From Actibacterium lipolyticum (GTDB taxonomy: Bacteria; Pseudomonadota; Alphaproteobacteria; Rhodobacterales; Rhodobacteraceae): a stretch of DNA of 64,000 bases. Shown one piece after another: positions 28,038-36,131 of the stretch. The position numbers were made by a program, and so were the translations under genes. The notes under the pieces were generated by a model. That model worked only from the letters and a program-made list of their open reading frames with translations, had not been told where the DNA came from and ran no database searches. The stretch lies in the NCBI RefSeq assembly GCF_900184935.1, contig NZ_FXYE01000002.1, positions 1,116,001-1,180,000 of the forward strand, given 5' to 3'. Numbering within the stretch: the stretch's first letter is position 1; each line of letters begins with the position of its first letter.

Positions 28038-28643
28038 ATGCCCGAGATTATCACCTCTGCCCCCATGCTTGGGCTTGTCGCTTTGGTCGCCTATCTGGTT
28101 GGCGCGGTTCCCTTTGGCGTTGTCATTGCCCGGATATTTGGGCTGGGCGATTTGCGTGCGATCGGATCGGGCAACATCGGTGCCACCAATGTGCTGCGTA
28201 CCGGGAACAAGCTGGCCGCGTTTCTGACGCTGATCTTGGATGCTGGCAAAGGCGGCTTTGCCGTTCTGGTCGCCCGTGCCTTTTTCGCCGAAGATGCGGC
28301 GCAGTTGGCCGGGCTGGCGGCGTTTGTCGGCCACATCTTCCCGGTTTACCTTGGCTTCAAAGGCGGCAAGGGCGTTGCGACCTTCCTTGGCACATTGCTT
28401 GCATTGGCTTGGCCCGTGGGGCTTGCCGCCTGCGCCATGTGGTTGCTGTCTGCGGTGATCAGCCGGTATTCCTCACTGTCGGCGCTGATGGCGGCAGCGA
28501 CCTGTCCCCTTTCCATGATCTACTTTGGCGAAGGGCGGCTTATCTTTCTGGGCATTATCTTTACGATCCTGATCTATTTCAGGCACACGCCCAACATTAA
28601 ACGGCTGAAGGCCGGGACCGAACCCAAGATCGGCAAAAAGTGA
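28038..28643 (+). CDS. plsY: Glycerol-3-phosphate acyltransferase PlsY
   Basis: 201 residues with five or more membrane segments and the three PlsY motifs: IGSGNIGATNVLR, FKGGKGVATFLG and a C-terminal HTPNIKRL. It transfers the acyl group of acyl-phosphate to glycerol-3-phosphate, the first step of phospholipid synthesis. It follows the dihydroorotase-like gene after one base and is last in the pyr transcript, which ends at a strong terminator. Confidence 0.93.
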   Translation: MPEIITSAPMLGLVALVAYLVGAVPFGVVIARIFGLGDLRAIGSGNIGATNVLRTGNKLAAFLTLILDAGKGGFAVLVARAFFAEDAAQLAGLAAFVGHIFPVYLGFKGGKGVATFLGTLLALAWPVGLAACAMWLLSAVISRYSSLSALMAAATCPLSMIYFGEGRLIFLGIIFTILIYFRHTPNIKRLKAGTEPKIGKK

Positions 28644-28646
28644 AAC

Positions 28647-28671
28647 AAGCCCGGCTTTGACCGGGCTTTTT
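28647..28671 (+). terminator. Rho-independent terminator after plsY
   Basis: AAGCCCGG/CCGGGCTT, a perfect 8-bp stem with a 6-base loop (28647-28668), runs directly into TTTTTC. It ends the pyrB-plsY operon. Confidence 0.9.
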
Positions 28672-28691
28672 CTTGCGCGTTGCGATAATTC

Positions 28692-28719
28692 TTTACAACA
28701 CAGACTTATCTGTTATTTC
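28692..28719 (+). promoter_or_regulatory. Candidate promoter of the GbsR-family regulator operon
   Basis: TTTACA (28692-28697) and TATTTC (28714-28719) are separated by 16 bases. The -10 region coincides with the palindromic operators, as expected for a repressed promoter. Consensus-based inference. Confidence 0.4.
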
Positions 28720-28734
28720 TGTCATTACAGAAAT
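28700..28734. promoter_or_regulatory. Tandem palindromic operator sites upstream of GbsR/MarR gene
   Basis: Two back-to-back palindromes: ACAGA-CTTA-TCTGT (28700-28713) and ATTTCTGT-CATT-ACAGAAAT (28715-28734, perfect 8-bp arms). They lie 17-52 bases before the regulator's ATG, the usual place for autoregulation by MarR-type dimers. The core TTTCTG-N6-CAGAAA recurs at 29296-29313. Confidence 0.65.
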
Positions 28735-28751
28735 TTGAAGCGAGTCGAAAA

Positions 28752-29279
28752 ATGAACCTCACCCCTGCCATGCAAAACTTTATCCTTCACTGGGGGGAAA
28801 TGGGCACGAAATGGGGTGTGAACCGTTCGGTGGCCCAGATCCACGCCCTGCTTCACATCGCGCCCGAACCGATGACGGCAGAAGACATCAGCGAAACGCT
28901 GAACCTTGCCCGGTCGAACGTGTCCACGGCGCTGAAAGAATTGCAAGGCTGGAAGCTGGTTAAAGCCAGCCGACAGTTGGGCGACCGGCGCGATCACTTC
29001 ACCTCGGTTCGGGATATGTTTGATCTGGTGACAGTCGTCGTCGAAGGCCGGAGGGAGCGCGAGTTCCTGCCCACCATCGAAGCCCTGCGCGAGGTCGCCA
29101 AAGACGCCGAGACCGACGCCACGCCCGCCAAGATCAAAGCGCGCATGGCCGAAACGCTCGACACGATGGAAATGTTCGACAAGTGGTACCAAGACATCTC
29201 GCGTCTCTCACGGCCGGTTCAGATGTCACTGATCAAGCTTGGCGGACGGATCGCACGGTTCCTACCCAAATCTGACTAA
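28752..29279 (+). CDS. GbsR/MarR-family transcriptional regulator
   Basis: 175 residues: N-terminal LTPAMQNFILHWGEMGTKWG and the winged helix-turn-helix ISETLNLARSNVSTALKEL (about residues 45-70), then a long helical C-terminus for dimerisation. This is the GbsR branch of MarR-type regulators, whose founding member controls osmoprotectant choline uptake in Bacillus. It is followed by two small membrane-protein genes and flanked by matching palindromes on both sides, so it probably controls itself and those genes. Confidence 0.88.
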   Translation: MNLTPAMQNFILHWGEMGTKWGVNRSVAQIHALLHIAPEPMTAEDISETLNLARSNVSTALKELQGWKLVKASRQLGDRRDHFTSVRDMFDLVTVVVEGRREREFLPTIEALREVAKDAETDATPAKIKARMAETLDTMEMFDKWYQDISRLSRPVQMSLIKLGGRIARFLPKSD

Positions 29280-29295
29280 AAATTTTAGGCTGGAG

Positions 29296-29313
29296 TTTCT
29301 GAAATGACAGAAA
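29296..29313. promoter_or_regulatory. Second TTTCTG-N6-CAGAAA operator overlapping a start codon
   Basis: TTTCTG (29296-29301) and CAGAAA (29308-29313) are separated by six bases, identical in arms and spacing to the palindrome at 28716-28733. The ATG of the downstream gene (29304) lies in the spacer. Confidence 0.6.
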
Positions 29314-29744
29314 TAACTGCAACAACACAAAGCAACGATCGTTACCTCGTCGACCCCATGGCGTTCACCCTCAGCCTGTTTGGCGCACCGTTTTTCGTGG
29401 CCGTCCTTGGGTGTATTTTGATCATCCCGATCTTCGCCCTGCCATATGGCTTTCCCTTCTATCTTTTGATTGGCACGCCGATCTTGTGGTGGCTGGTCAG
29501 ACGGGGAGAGAGCGACAAAAGCGTCTTCGCCGGATGGGGTTTCCTTGGGAACCTGGCAACGCCCCTCTTATTCCTCATCTGGGCAGAGCTGACTGACGGC
29601 TATGCAAATGAAGGGCTCGCGATCTTCCTATTCGTGTTCGGAATGCTCTTTGCGCCACTTTGGGCCTTGGCGTTCATCCACCTCTACGCCCGACTGCAGC
29701 GCGACTTTTACAAAACCCCAATGCAACAAGGAGAACTGATATGA
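29304..29744 (+). CDS. Small membrane protein of unknown function
   Basis: 146 residues with about four membrane segments (around residues 20-48, 50-66, 74-92 and 104-128) and short polar ends. No family motif is recognised. It lies 24 bases after the GbsR-family regulator and its ATG sits inside a copy of the regulator's presumed operator. Its stop overlaps the next ATG (ATGA), so the two membrane proteins are likely made together and may act together. Confidence 0.75.
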   Translation: MTEITATTQSNDRYLVDPMAFTLSLFGAPFFVAVLGCILIIPIFALPYGFPFYLLIGTPILWWLVRRGESDKSVFAGWGFLGNLATPLLFLIWAELTDGYANEGLAIFLFVFGMLFAPLWALAFIHLYARLQRDFYKTPMQQGELI

Positions 29745-30115
29745 TTGTTGCCTATACCCTGTACTTCGCACTTTGCTTGCTGGTGTTGATTGGCCTTGCG
29801 ACCATGATCATGAAAATCGGCGCGGCGCTTGGGGATTGTCCGAACACGGGCCGCGCGGCTAAGGCCGGGGCGATTTCGATCACCAGCGGATATCTGGCCA
29901 TCGGGTTTGGGGGCTGTGTTTTGATCGCCGCGATCATGCCAGCGCTGAAAAACCTGCCAGACGCCGGCCTGTTCGTCGCGCTTGGCGTGGCCTGTATCGC
30001 ACTTGGGATGGGTTTCAGCAGTGCGGCAACGACTTTGCGTGAAATCGTGGCGCGGGCTGCGCTTCAGGCAAACCCACCTGCACCGCAACCTGAACCGGCA
30101 ATCGAAGCCGCATAA
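29741..30115 (+). CDS. Small membrane protein of unknown function
   Basis: 124 residues with three membrane helices (about residues 3-24, 42-64 and 74-96) and a proline-rich cytoplasmic-type tail (ANPPAPQPEPAIEAA). The ATG at 29741 overlaps the previous stop and has AAGGAGA upstream. The family is not recognised. It is the third and last gene of the regulator operon, which ends in a strong hairpin six bases later. Confidence 0.75.
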   Translation: MIVAYTLYFALCLLVLIGLATMIMKIGAALGDCPNTGRAAKAGAISITSGYLAIGFGGCVLIAAIMPALKNLPDAGLFVALGVACIALGMGFSSAATTLREIVARAALQANPPAPQPEPAIEAA

Positions 30116-30120
30116 ACCGA

Positions 30121-30150
30121 AATGGGCGCGCCACCCGGCGCGCCCATTTT
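30121..30150. terminator. Bidirectional terminator between the GbsR operon and gshA
   Basis: A perfect 12-bp stem AATGGGCGCGCC/GGCGCGCCCATT with a 4-base loop and T-rich flanks on both sides (TTTT on plus, TTTCGGTTT on minus). It separates two convergent transcripts. Confidence 0.85.
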
Positions 30151-30153
30151 ATG

Positions 30154-31524
30154 TCAGTAGCAATATTCCGCATATATCCTGCTGATATCGCCATCCCATC
30201 CGCCATGATACCGCTGCAACAGCTCATCCGCCGGAACGCGGCCATCTTCGACGCTGTCTTCCAGCGCATGAAGGAAGTGGCGTTCATCCGGGATCATGCC
30301 GCCGGCACCGGGTTTGGCGCGGGCTTTCAGACCCTCGCGGGCGATATCCAAAACCTGCCGCGCAAGGTCGCGCATGTTGATGTTGCCAACCTGTGCATCC
30401 AACGCCTGTTCGGATGCGCCAACGCGCAGAGCCTCGCGCGTTTCAGCATCCCAGCCTTTGGCCAGATCCCAAGCAGCATCCAGCGCGGTTTGATCATAGG
30501 TCAGCCCGACCCACAGCGCAGGCAGCGCGCACAGACGCCGCCACGGGCCACCGTCCGCACCGCGCATTTCGATGAACTTCTTGACCCGCGCCTCTGGGAA
30601 GATCGTCGTCAGATGATCGGCCCAATCCGAAAGCGTTGGCGTTTCGCCGGGCAATGCGGGCAGTTCACCCTTCATGAAGTCGCGGAAAGACTGGCCCAGC
30701 GCATCAATGTATTTCCCGTCGCGATAGACGAAATACATCGGCACATCCAAAGCGTATTGCACCCACGCTTCGAACCCGAACCCATCTTCGAAGACGAAGG
30801 GCAGCATGCCGGTACGCGCCGGATCAAGGTCGCGCCACACGCGGCTGCGCCAGCTTTTGTGACCGTTCGGTTTGCCATCAATAAACGGAGAGTTCGCGAA
30901 CAGCGCCGTCGCCACCGGCTGTAACGCCAGCGCAACGCGCATCTTCTGAACCATGTCAGCTTCGGTCGCGAAGTCTAGGTTCACCTGAACCGTGCAGGTC
31001 CGGTACATCATGGTTTTACCCATGGTCCCGACACGGTCCATATATTCGTTCATCAGCTTATAGCGGCCCTTGGGCATCATCGGCATCTGGTCATGCGTCC
31101 AGATCGGCGCGGCCCCCAAGCCGATGAAGCCAACGCCAACCTTGTCGGCGATGTCTTTCACTTCCCGCAGGTGGGTGTTCACCTCGTCGCAGGTTTCATG
31201 GATGGTTTCCAATGGCGCGCCGGACAGTTCCAGCTGGCCGCCGGGTTCAAGGCTGACGTTGGCGCCGTCTTTTTGAAGCCCGATCAGGTATTCGCCTTCG
31301 GTGATCGGCTGCCAACCATAACTGTCGCGCAGACCTTCAAGCACGGCCAATACCGACCGTTCCCCTTCATAGGGGATGGGGTTCAGCGTATCTTTGCAAT
31401 AGCCGAACTTTTCATGCTCGGTCCCGATGCGCCAATCTTCTTTGGGCTTACATCCATCCGCCAGATATTCGGCAAGTTGTTCATGGCGTTCAATCGGCCC
31501 ACCGCCGGACTGAGGAATAGACAT
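30154..31524 (-). CDS. gshA: Glutamate-cysteine ligase (plant/alphaproteobacterial type)
   Basis: 456 residues, typical of the plant-type GCS2-like ligases. Conserved blocks include WRIGTEHEKFGY near residue 38, ANVSLEPGGQLELSGAPL, and MYRTCTVQVNLDFATEADM. It makes gamma-glutamylcysteine, the first step of glutathione synthesis, in the cytoplasm. It is third in an rsmE, membrane protein, gshA transcript, 59 bp after the preceding gene. Confidence 0.94.
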   Translation of the reverse strand: MSIPQSGGGPIERHEQLAEYLADGCKPKEDWRIGTEHEKFGYCKDTLNPIPYEGERSVLAVLEGLRDSYGWQPITEGEYLIGLQKDGANVSLEPGGQLELSGAPLETIHETCDEVNTHLREVKDIADKVGVGFIGLGAAPIWTHDQMPMMPKGRYKLMNEYMDRVGTMGKTMMYRTCTVQVNLDFATEADMVQKMRVALALQPVATALFANSPFIDGKPNGHKSWRSRVWRDLDPARTGMLPFVFEDGFGFEAWVQYALDVPMYFVYRDGKYIDALGQSFRDFMKGELPALPGETPTLSDWADHLTTIFPEARVKKFIEMRGADGGPWRRLCALPALWVGLTYDQTALDAAWDLAKGWDAETREALRVGASEQALDAQVGNINMRDLARQVLDIAREGLKARAKPGAGGMIPDERHFLHALEDSVEDGRVPADELLQRYHGGWDGDISRIYAEYCY

Positions 31525-31583
31525 GAGTTGGGCTCCGATTTGTTCGCGCTATCGTGACGATAAGACGTGCGACCTTGCGACCG

Positions 31584-32105
31584 TCAAGTCAAGGCCGTGA
31601 GAGCCGTGCGCCGCCACACAGTCGTTGTGCCTTGCGCCGCGCTTCGGTTCAATGCAGCCAAAAGGCGCGATGGTTCGACACCCGGCAGGGCCACGAACGC
31701 ATCAAAAAGCGCATCCGCACCGCTGGCCGAAACCGGAATCGTCAACGGATCGGCCCCGATCTGACGAATCCGCCACTGCGCACGGCCAGCTGGGGAAAAC
31801 GTCAGGTCAATCTGCGTAATCTCGCTGCGTGCGGCAAAGCCGCCGGATTGCGCGGCAAGATAGGTGATCTGCCCCTCTGTGACCTCAACCACGCCGGGCG
31901 CGTCACCATCACGGTGAAACTGCATCCGGCGGAAGGCAACAAAACCCATGGCCGCGCCCAGCAATGCGATCAGCACGCCAAGCCCCTGAAAGAACAAGCC
32001 GCCAAAGGTGAACACCCACAGGCCCAGCATCGCCACCCCGGCGCCAACAAGCACCTCGCGCCAACGGGCAAGGCCGGCGGTGATTTCGGGGCGGATTAGG
32101 CTCAT
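31584..32105 (-). CDS. Conserved membrane protein between rsmE and gshA, unknown function
   Basis: 173 residues from the ATG at 32105 (MSLIRPEITAGLARWREV). Two membrane helices in a hairpin (about residues 20-58) are followed by a beta-rich soluble domain with GQITYLAAQSGGFAARSEIT and RRTALTALT at the end. The start overlaps the rsmE stop (ATGA). I recognise it only as a conserved Rhodobacterales hypothetical; a longer upstream reading frame overlaps rsmE and is not supported. Confidence 0.75.
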   Translation of the reverse strand: MSLIRPEITAGLARWREVLVGAGVAMLGLWVFTFGGLFFQGLGVLIALLGAAMGFVAFRRMQFHRDGDAPGVVEVTEGQITYLAAQSGGFAARSEITQIDLTFSPAGRAQWRIRQIGADPLTIPVSASGADALFDAFVALPGVEPSRLLAALNRSAAQGTTTVWRRTALTALT

Positions 32106-32836
32106 CCCCAATCCCCCAGTGTGCTTTGCCACAGGGTCATGGCGGCAACTGCGGCTGTATCGGCGCGCAGGATGCGGGGGCCAAGGCTGACAGCCGTGGC
32201 TTGCGGCATTGCGTGCAAGCGTTTGCGTTCTGCTTCGGAAAAGCCGCCTTCTGGTCCGATCAGGATCGCCCATTTATCCGCTTTTTCCGCCGATAACGCA
32301 GCACGGGCCCCCACCAGTGACTCGTCGCAGAACATCAGCTGCCGATCTTCGGGCCAGTCCGCCAAGATGCGGTCCAGCTTTGCCAGTTCCGCCACCTCGG
32401 GCACATAGGTGCCGCCGCATTGTTCGGCGGCCTCAACCGCGTGGGCCTGAAGCCGGTCGCGGCGGATGCGTTCGGAATTGGTGAAATCTGTCTGCACGGG
32501 GCAAATCCGCGCGGCCCCCATCTCTGCCGCTTTTTCGACGATGAAATCGGTGCGGGCCTTTTTGATCGGCGCGAACAGCAACCACAGGTCGGGCGGCAGT
32601 TGCAGCGGCTTGGTCTGCGCCTTGCATTCAAGCGCCCCGCCCCGTTTGCCAGCCTCAACCACCTCGGCCAACCATTCGCCATTCTGGCCATCAAACACCA
32701 AGATTTCAGCACCGACAGTCAACCGCATCACACCAAAAAGGTAATGCGCCTGATCCCGGTCCAGAAGAATGGTTTGCCCCTGCCCAACAGGGTGCTCTAC
32801 ATAGAGCCGTATCTTTGCAGTATTTCGTGTATTCAT
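32102..32836 (-). CDS. rsmE: 16S rRNA m3U1498 methyltransferase
   Basis: 244 residues: N-terminal PUA-like part (KIRLYVEHPVGQGQT) and a C-terminal SPOUT knot with AILIGPEGGFSEAERKRLH and SLGPRILRADTAAVAAM, the diagnostic SAM-binding loops. It methylates U1498 of 16S rRNA. The start codon is only 13 bases from that of the divergent ubiA gene, so its promoter must lie within or very near ubiA. Confidence 0.93.
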   Translation of the reverse strand: MNTRNTAKIRLYVEHPVGQGQTILLDRDQAHYLFGVMRLTVGAEILVFDGQNGEWLAEVVEAGKRGGALECKAQTKPLQLPPDLWLLFAPIKKARTDFIVEKAAEMGAARICPVQTDFTNSERIRRDRLQAHAVEAAEQCGGTYVPEVAELAKLDRILADWPEDRQLMFCDESLVGARAALSAEKADKWAILIGPEGGFSEAERKRLHAMPQATAVSLGPRILRADTAAVAAMTLWQSTLGDWG

Positions 32837-32849
32837 AGGGACAGACGAT

Positions 32850-33815
32850 ATGACCGGGACAGGCGAAACGCCAGAGGCCGAAGGCCAAGTTTCTGACGCC
32901 GTAAAAGGAAACTGGGTGGATGAGCTGGCCCCAGAATGGAGCCGCCCCTATCTGCGCCTTTCGCGCGCTGACCGGCCAATCGGAACATGGCTGTTGCTGC
33001 TGCCCTGCTGGTGGGGCGTTTTGCTGGCGGCTGCGTCGACCGCTTGGCGGTGGTTTGACCTGTGGATCATCATCGGATGCAGCTTGGGCGCGTGGCTGAT
33101 GCGCGGCGCGGGCTGTACATGGAACGACATCACCGACCGTGACATCGACGGCAAAGTCGCGCGCACCCAATCGCGCCCGATCCCGTCAGGACAGGTTACG
33201 ACAAAACAGGCCGCGATCTGGATGGGCATTCAAGCCGCTGTCGCCTTTGCAATTTTGCTGACCTTCAACTGGCCGACTGTGCTTCTTGGCATCGCCTCGC
33301 TTGCGTTGGTCGCGATCTATCCGTTCGCAAAGCGGTTTACCTATTGGCCGCAAATATTTCTGGGTCTGGCGTTCAACTGGGGCGCATTGCTGGCGTGGAC
33401 GGCGCACACAGGGTCGCTGGCACTGCCAGCGGTGTTTTTGTACCTTTCCGGGATCGCGTGGACCGTGTTTTACGACACCATCTATGCCCATCAGGACAAA
33501 GAAGATGACGCGCTTATCGGCGTAAAATCGACCGCCCTGTTGTTCGGCGACGACACGCCCAACATCCTGCGCCTGTTCATGATGGGCAGCGTCATTCTGA
33601 TGACCTCGGGCGTTGTCATGGCGATGATTGGCACAAATACGGTTCTGGAAATGGTTATCGCACTGGCGGGCGTCTGGGCGTTTGGCTGGCACATGAGCTG
33701 GCAGTTGGCCCGCCTTGACGCTGGTAACCCAGAAACATGCCTGAAACTGTTCCGCGCCAATCGTGATACCGGGCTTATCCCTGCGCTATTTCTCGCCATC
33801 GCGATTTTGGTGTGA
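32850..33815 (+). CDS. ubiA: 4-hydroxybenzoate polyprenyltransferase
   Basis: 321 residues with about eight membrane helices and both aspartate-rich motifs: NDITDRDIDGKVARTQSRPI and DTIYAHQDKEDD. It attaches the polyprenyl chain to 4-hydroxybenzoate in ubiquinone synthesis at the inner membrane, using the product of the prenyl synthase encoded at 3.4-4.4 kb. Head-to-head with rsmE, 13 bases between starts. Confidence 0.94.
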   Translation: MTGTGETPEAEGQVSDAVKGNWVDELAPEWSRPYLRLSRADRPIGTWLLLLPCWWGVLLAAASTAWRWFDLWIIIGCSLGAWLMRGAGCTWNDITDRDIDGKVARTQSRPIPSGQVTTKQAAIWMGIQAAVAFAILLTFNWPTVLLGIASLALVAIYPFAKRFTYWPQIFLGLAFNWGALLAWTAHTGSLALPAVFLYLSGIAWTVFYDTIYAHQDKEDDALIGVKSTALLFGDDTPNILRLFMMGSVILMTSGVVMAMIGTNTVLEMVIALAGVWAFGWHMSWQLARLDAGNPETCLKLFRANRDTGLIPALFLAIAILV

Positions 33816-33882
33816 TTGCACCGCGCCGCTTGCGCCCTTAATGATAACCCGTCGCAAAAAGTAGTGGAGCGAACAAAAGCAT

Positions 33883-35817
33883 ATGCGCACTGCACCTAAC
33901 TTGATTGCTGTCGTGGCAATCCTTCTGGCCGGCGGCCTTGCCGCATTCAGCGCAGTCTTCGCTGCCAATTTCATCGAAGAGCGTGCCAGCACAGAAATCC
34001 GCCGTGCCTTGGCAGAGGAAGAAATCACATGGGTCGGCGTGGAGGCCAGCGGCCTTCAGATTCGCCTGCGTGGCACGGCCGAGACCGAAGCGCTGAGATT
34101 TCGTGCGCTTTCGATCGCGGGCACCATCATCGATGCGTCACGCGTGATCGACCTAATGGATGTGACGCCCGCCAAACCGTTACAGGCGCCGCGCTTTTCC
34201 CTAGAGCTTTTGCGCAATGATGACGGCGTTTCGATGATCGGGCTTATCCCCGCCGCGACATCACGCGAAGACATCGCCACCGCAGTCGAAACCGCCGCAG
34301 AAGGCGCGAACGTGACTGACATGTTGGACGTCGCCGACTACGCCATCCCGGCTGGCTGGGATCAGGCCCTTGAATTCGGGTTAGAGGCGTTGGCGGTTCT
34401 GCCGCGCTCTAAGATCTCTATCGCGGCGGACGGCGTTTCCGTGACCGCGATTTCCGACAGTTCGTCTCAGAAACGCAAACTTGAATCCGACCTCGCAAGA
34501 AAACTGCCTGACGGTTTGCCAGCCAGCATCGAAATTTCCGCGCCGCGCCCTGTCATCACGCCTTTCACCCTTCGTATGGTGATTGATGCAGACGGCACCC
34601 GGTTTGATGCCTGTTCTGCCGACACCGAAAAGGCCAGCGAACGTATTCTTGTCGCCGCACGCGCGGCTGGGCTGGACGGCAAGGCCAAATGCACGATCGG
34701 CCTTGGTGTTCCGACGCCTCAGTGGGCGAAAGCAGTTGAAACCGGCATCAAGGCGCTGACCGAACTTGGCGGTGGCGAACTTACGTTTTCGGATGCCGAC
34801 GTGACGATTGTTGCCCAAGACACCACACGACAGGCGTTGTTCGACAAAGTCACAGGCGAGCTAGAGTCGGACCTGCCCGAGGTCTTCTCGCTTCACTCAA
34901 TCCTGCCCGAACCGGTCAAGATTGACGGCACCGGCGAAGGTGACGGCCCGCCCGAATTCGTCGCCACACTAAGCCCCGAAGGGAAAGTGCAACTGCGGGG
35001 GCGCGTCACCGACGAACTGGTCCGATCCGCCACAGAAAGCTATGCCCGTTCGCGATTTGGGCTGAACGACGTCTACGCCGCGATGAAGCTTGACGAAGAG
35101 CTGCCGGATGGTTGGCCCATCCGTGTTCTGACCGCGCTGGAAGCCCTGTCAGAACTGAACAGCGGCAGTGCCATCGTGCAGGCCGAATTTATCGAACTTA
35201 GCGGCGTCACCGGCAACAGCGAGGCAAACGCACGCATCGCAAAGTTGTTCGGTGAAAAGCTGGGCGAAGCGCAGGATTTCAACATCCAAGTCCGCTATGA
35301 AGAAGCGCTTGACCCAGTTGCCGCGCTACCGTCGCCACAGCAATGCGTGGACCGGATCAACGCCATTCTGGCGGATCAGAAAATCACGTTCGCGCCTGGG
35401 TCTGTCACCGTCGAAGGGAACTCTCTTAAGGTCATTGACCGCATCGCTGACACGATCAAAGAATGCCCGAACCTAGAGCTAGAGATCGGGGGCCATACCG
35501 ATAGTCAGGGTCGCGAAGAAATGAACCAACAGCTTAGCCAACAACGTGCGGATGCTGTTTTGACCGCGCTTATTTCACGGCGTGTGCTGACGGCCGGAAT
35601 GACCGCCAAAGGGTACGGCGAAGCGGTTCCAATCGCCACAAATGACACCAACGATGGGCGCGAAGCCAACCGTCGGATTGAATTCACGCTGATCGTGCCC
35701 GAGGCGGAAGAACCCGCCGAAGCCGACGCAGCAGAAGACGACACTGGCGAACCCCAAGAAACCCCGGCCAACCCAGAGCCGACAACAGAGACGGAAGCGA
35801 CCGATGGACAGAACTGA
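33883..35817 (+). CDS. OmpA-family envelope protein with BON-like repeats
   Basis: 644 residues. One N-terminal membrane anchor (about residues 4-27) is followed by a first BON-like stretch (WVGVEASGLQIRLRGTAETE), further repeated alpha/beta segments of the same kind up to about residue 480, and a C-terminal OmpA domain with the peptidoglycan-contact motif EIGGHTDSQGREEMNQQLSQ and later NRRIEFTLI. The tail is acidic and Pro/Ala-rich. It probably links the inner membrane to peptidoglycan. The following coiled-coil gene overlaps its end by 14 bp. Confidence 0.85.
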   Translation: MRTAPNLIAVVAILLAGGLAAFSAVFAANFIEERASTEIRRALAEEEITWVGVEASGLQIRLRGTAETEALRFRALSIAGTIIDASRVIDLMDVTPAKPLQAPRFSLELLRNDDGVSMIGLIPAATSREDIATAVETAAEGANVTDMLDVADYAIPAGWDQALEFGLEALAVLPRSKISIAADGVSVTAISDSSSQKRKLESDLARKLPDGLPASIEISAPRPVITPFTLRMVIDADGTRFDACSADTEKASERILVAARAAGLDGKAKCTIGLGVPTPQWAKAVETGIKALTELGGGELTFSDADVTIVAQDTTRQALFDKVTGELESDLPEVFSLHSILPEPVKIDGTGEGDGPPEFVATLSPEGKVQLRGRVTDELVRSATESYARSRFGLNDVYAAMKLDEELPDGWPIRVLTALEALSELNSGSAIVQAEFIELSGVTGNSEANARIAKLFGEKLGEAQDFNIQVRYEEALDPVAALPSPQQCVDRINAILADQKITFAPGSVTVEGNSLKVIDRIADTIKECPNLELEIGGHTDSQGREEMNQQLSQQRADAVLTALISRRVLTAGMTAKGYGEAVPIATNDTNDGREANRRIEFTLIVPEAEEPAEADAAEDDTGEPQETPANPEPTTETEATDGQN

Positions 35818-36130
35818 ACTTATCGTGGCAACTGCCATCACCCTGTTCGTTGCGTTCCTTTTGGGGTGGTTCGCCGCATGGCTGGTACATCGCGTATCGC
35901 GCGTAACCCAATCCGAAATGGGCGAGCTGGATAAGATGGCGCAAGAACTGCACGATGCCGAAGAGGCGCGTGATCAGGCGGTCACCTATATGCAGCAACG
36001 CGAGGCTGACCTAACAAACCAGCTTAGCCAGACAGAAGCAGAGCTTCGCGCGGCGATGGATGGTCTGCGTGAAGCCCGCCAAGAGGCGGAAGAGCTGCGT
36101 GCTTACGTCGAACGCCAAAACGCAGGCTAA
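35804..36130 (+). CDS. Single-helix membrane protein with coiled coil
   Basis: 108 residues: one N-terminal membrane helix (TAITLFVAFLLGWFAAWLVH, residues about 10-29), then a charged coiled coil to the end (ELDKMAQELHDAEEARDQA). It begins inside the last codons of the OmpA-family gene and is likely its partner in the envelope. The function is unknown; it resembles small inner-membrane scaffold or division-associated proteins only in general layout. Confidence 0.78.
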   Translation: MDRTELIVATAITLFVAFLLGWFAAWLVHRVSRVTQSEMGELDKMAQELHDAEEARDQAVTYMQQREADLTNQLSQTEAELRAAMDGLREARQEAEELRAYVERQNAG

Positions 36131-36131
36131 G

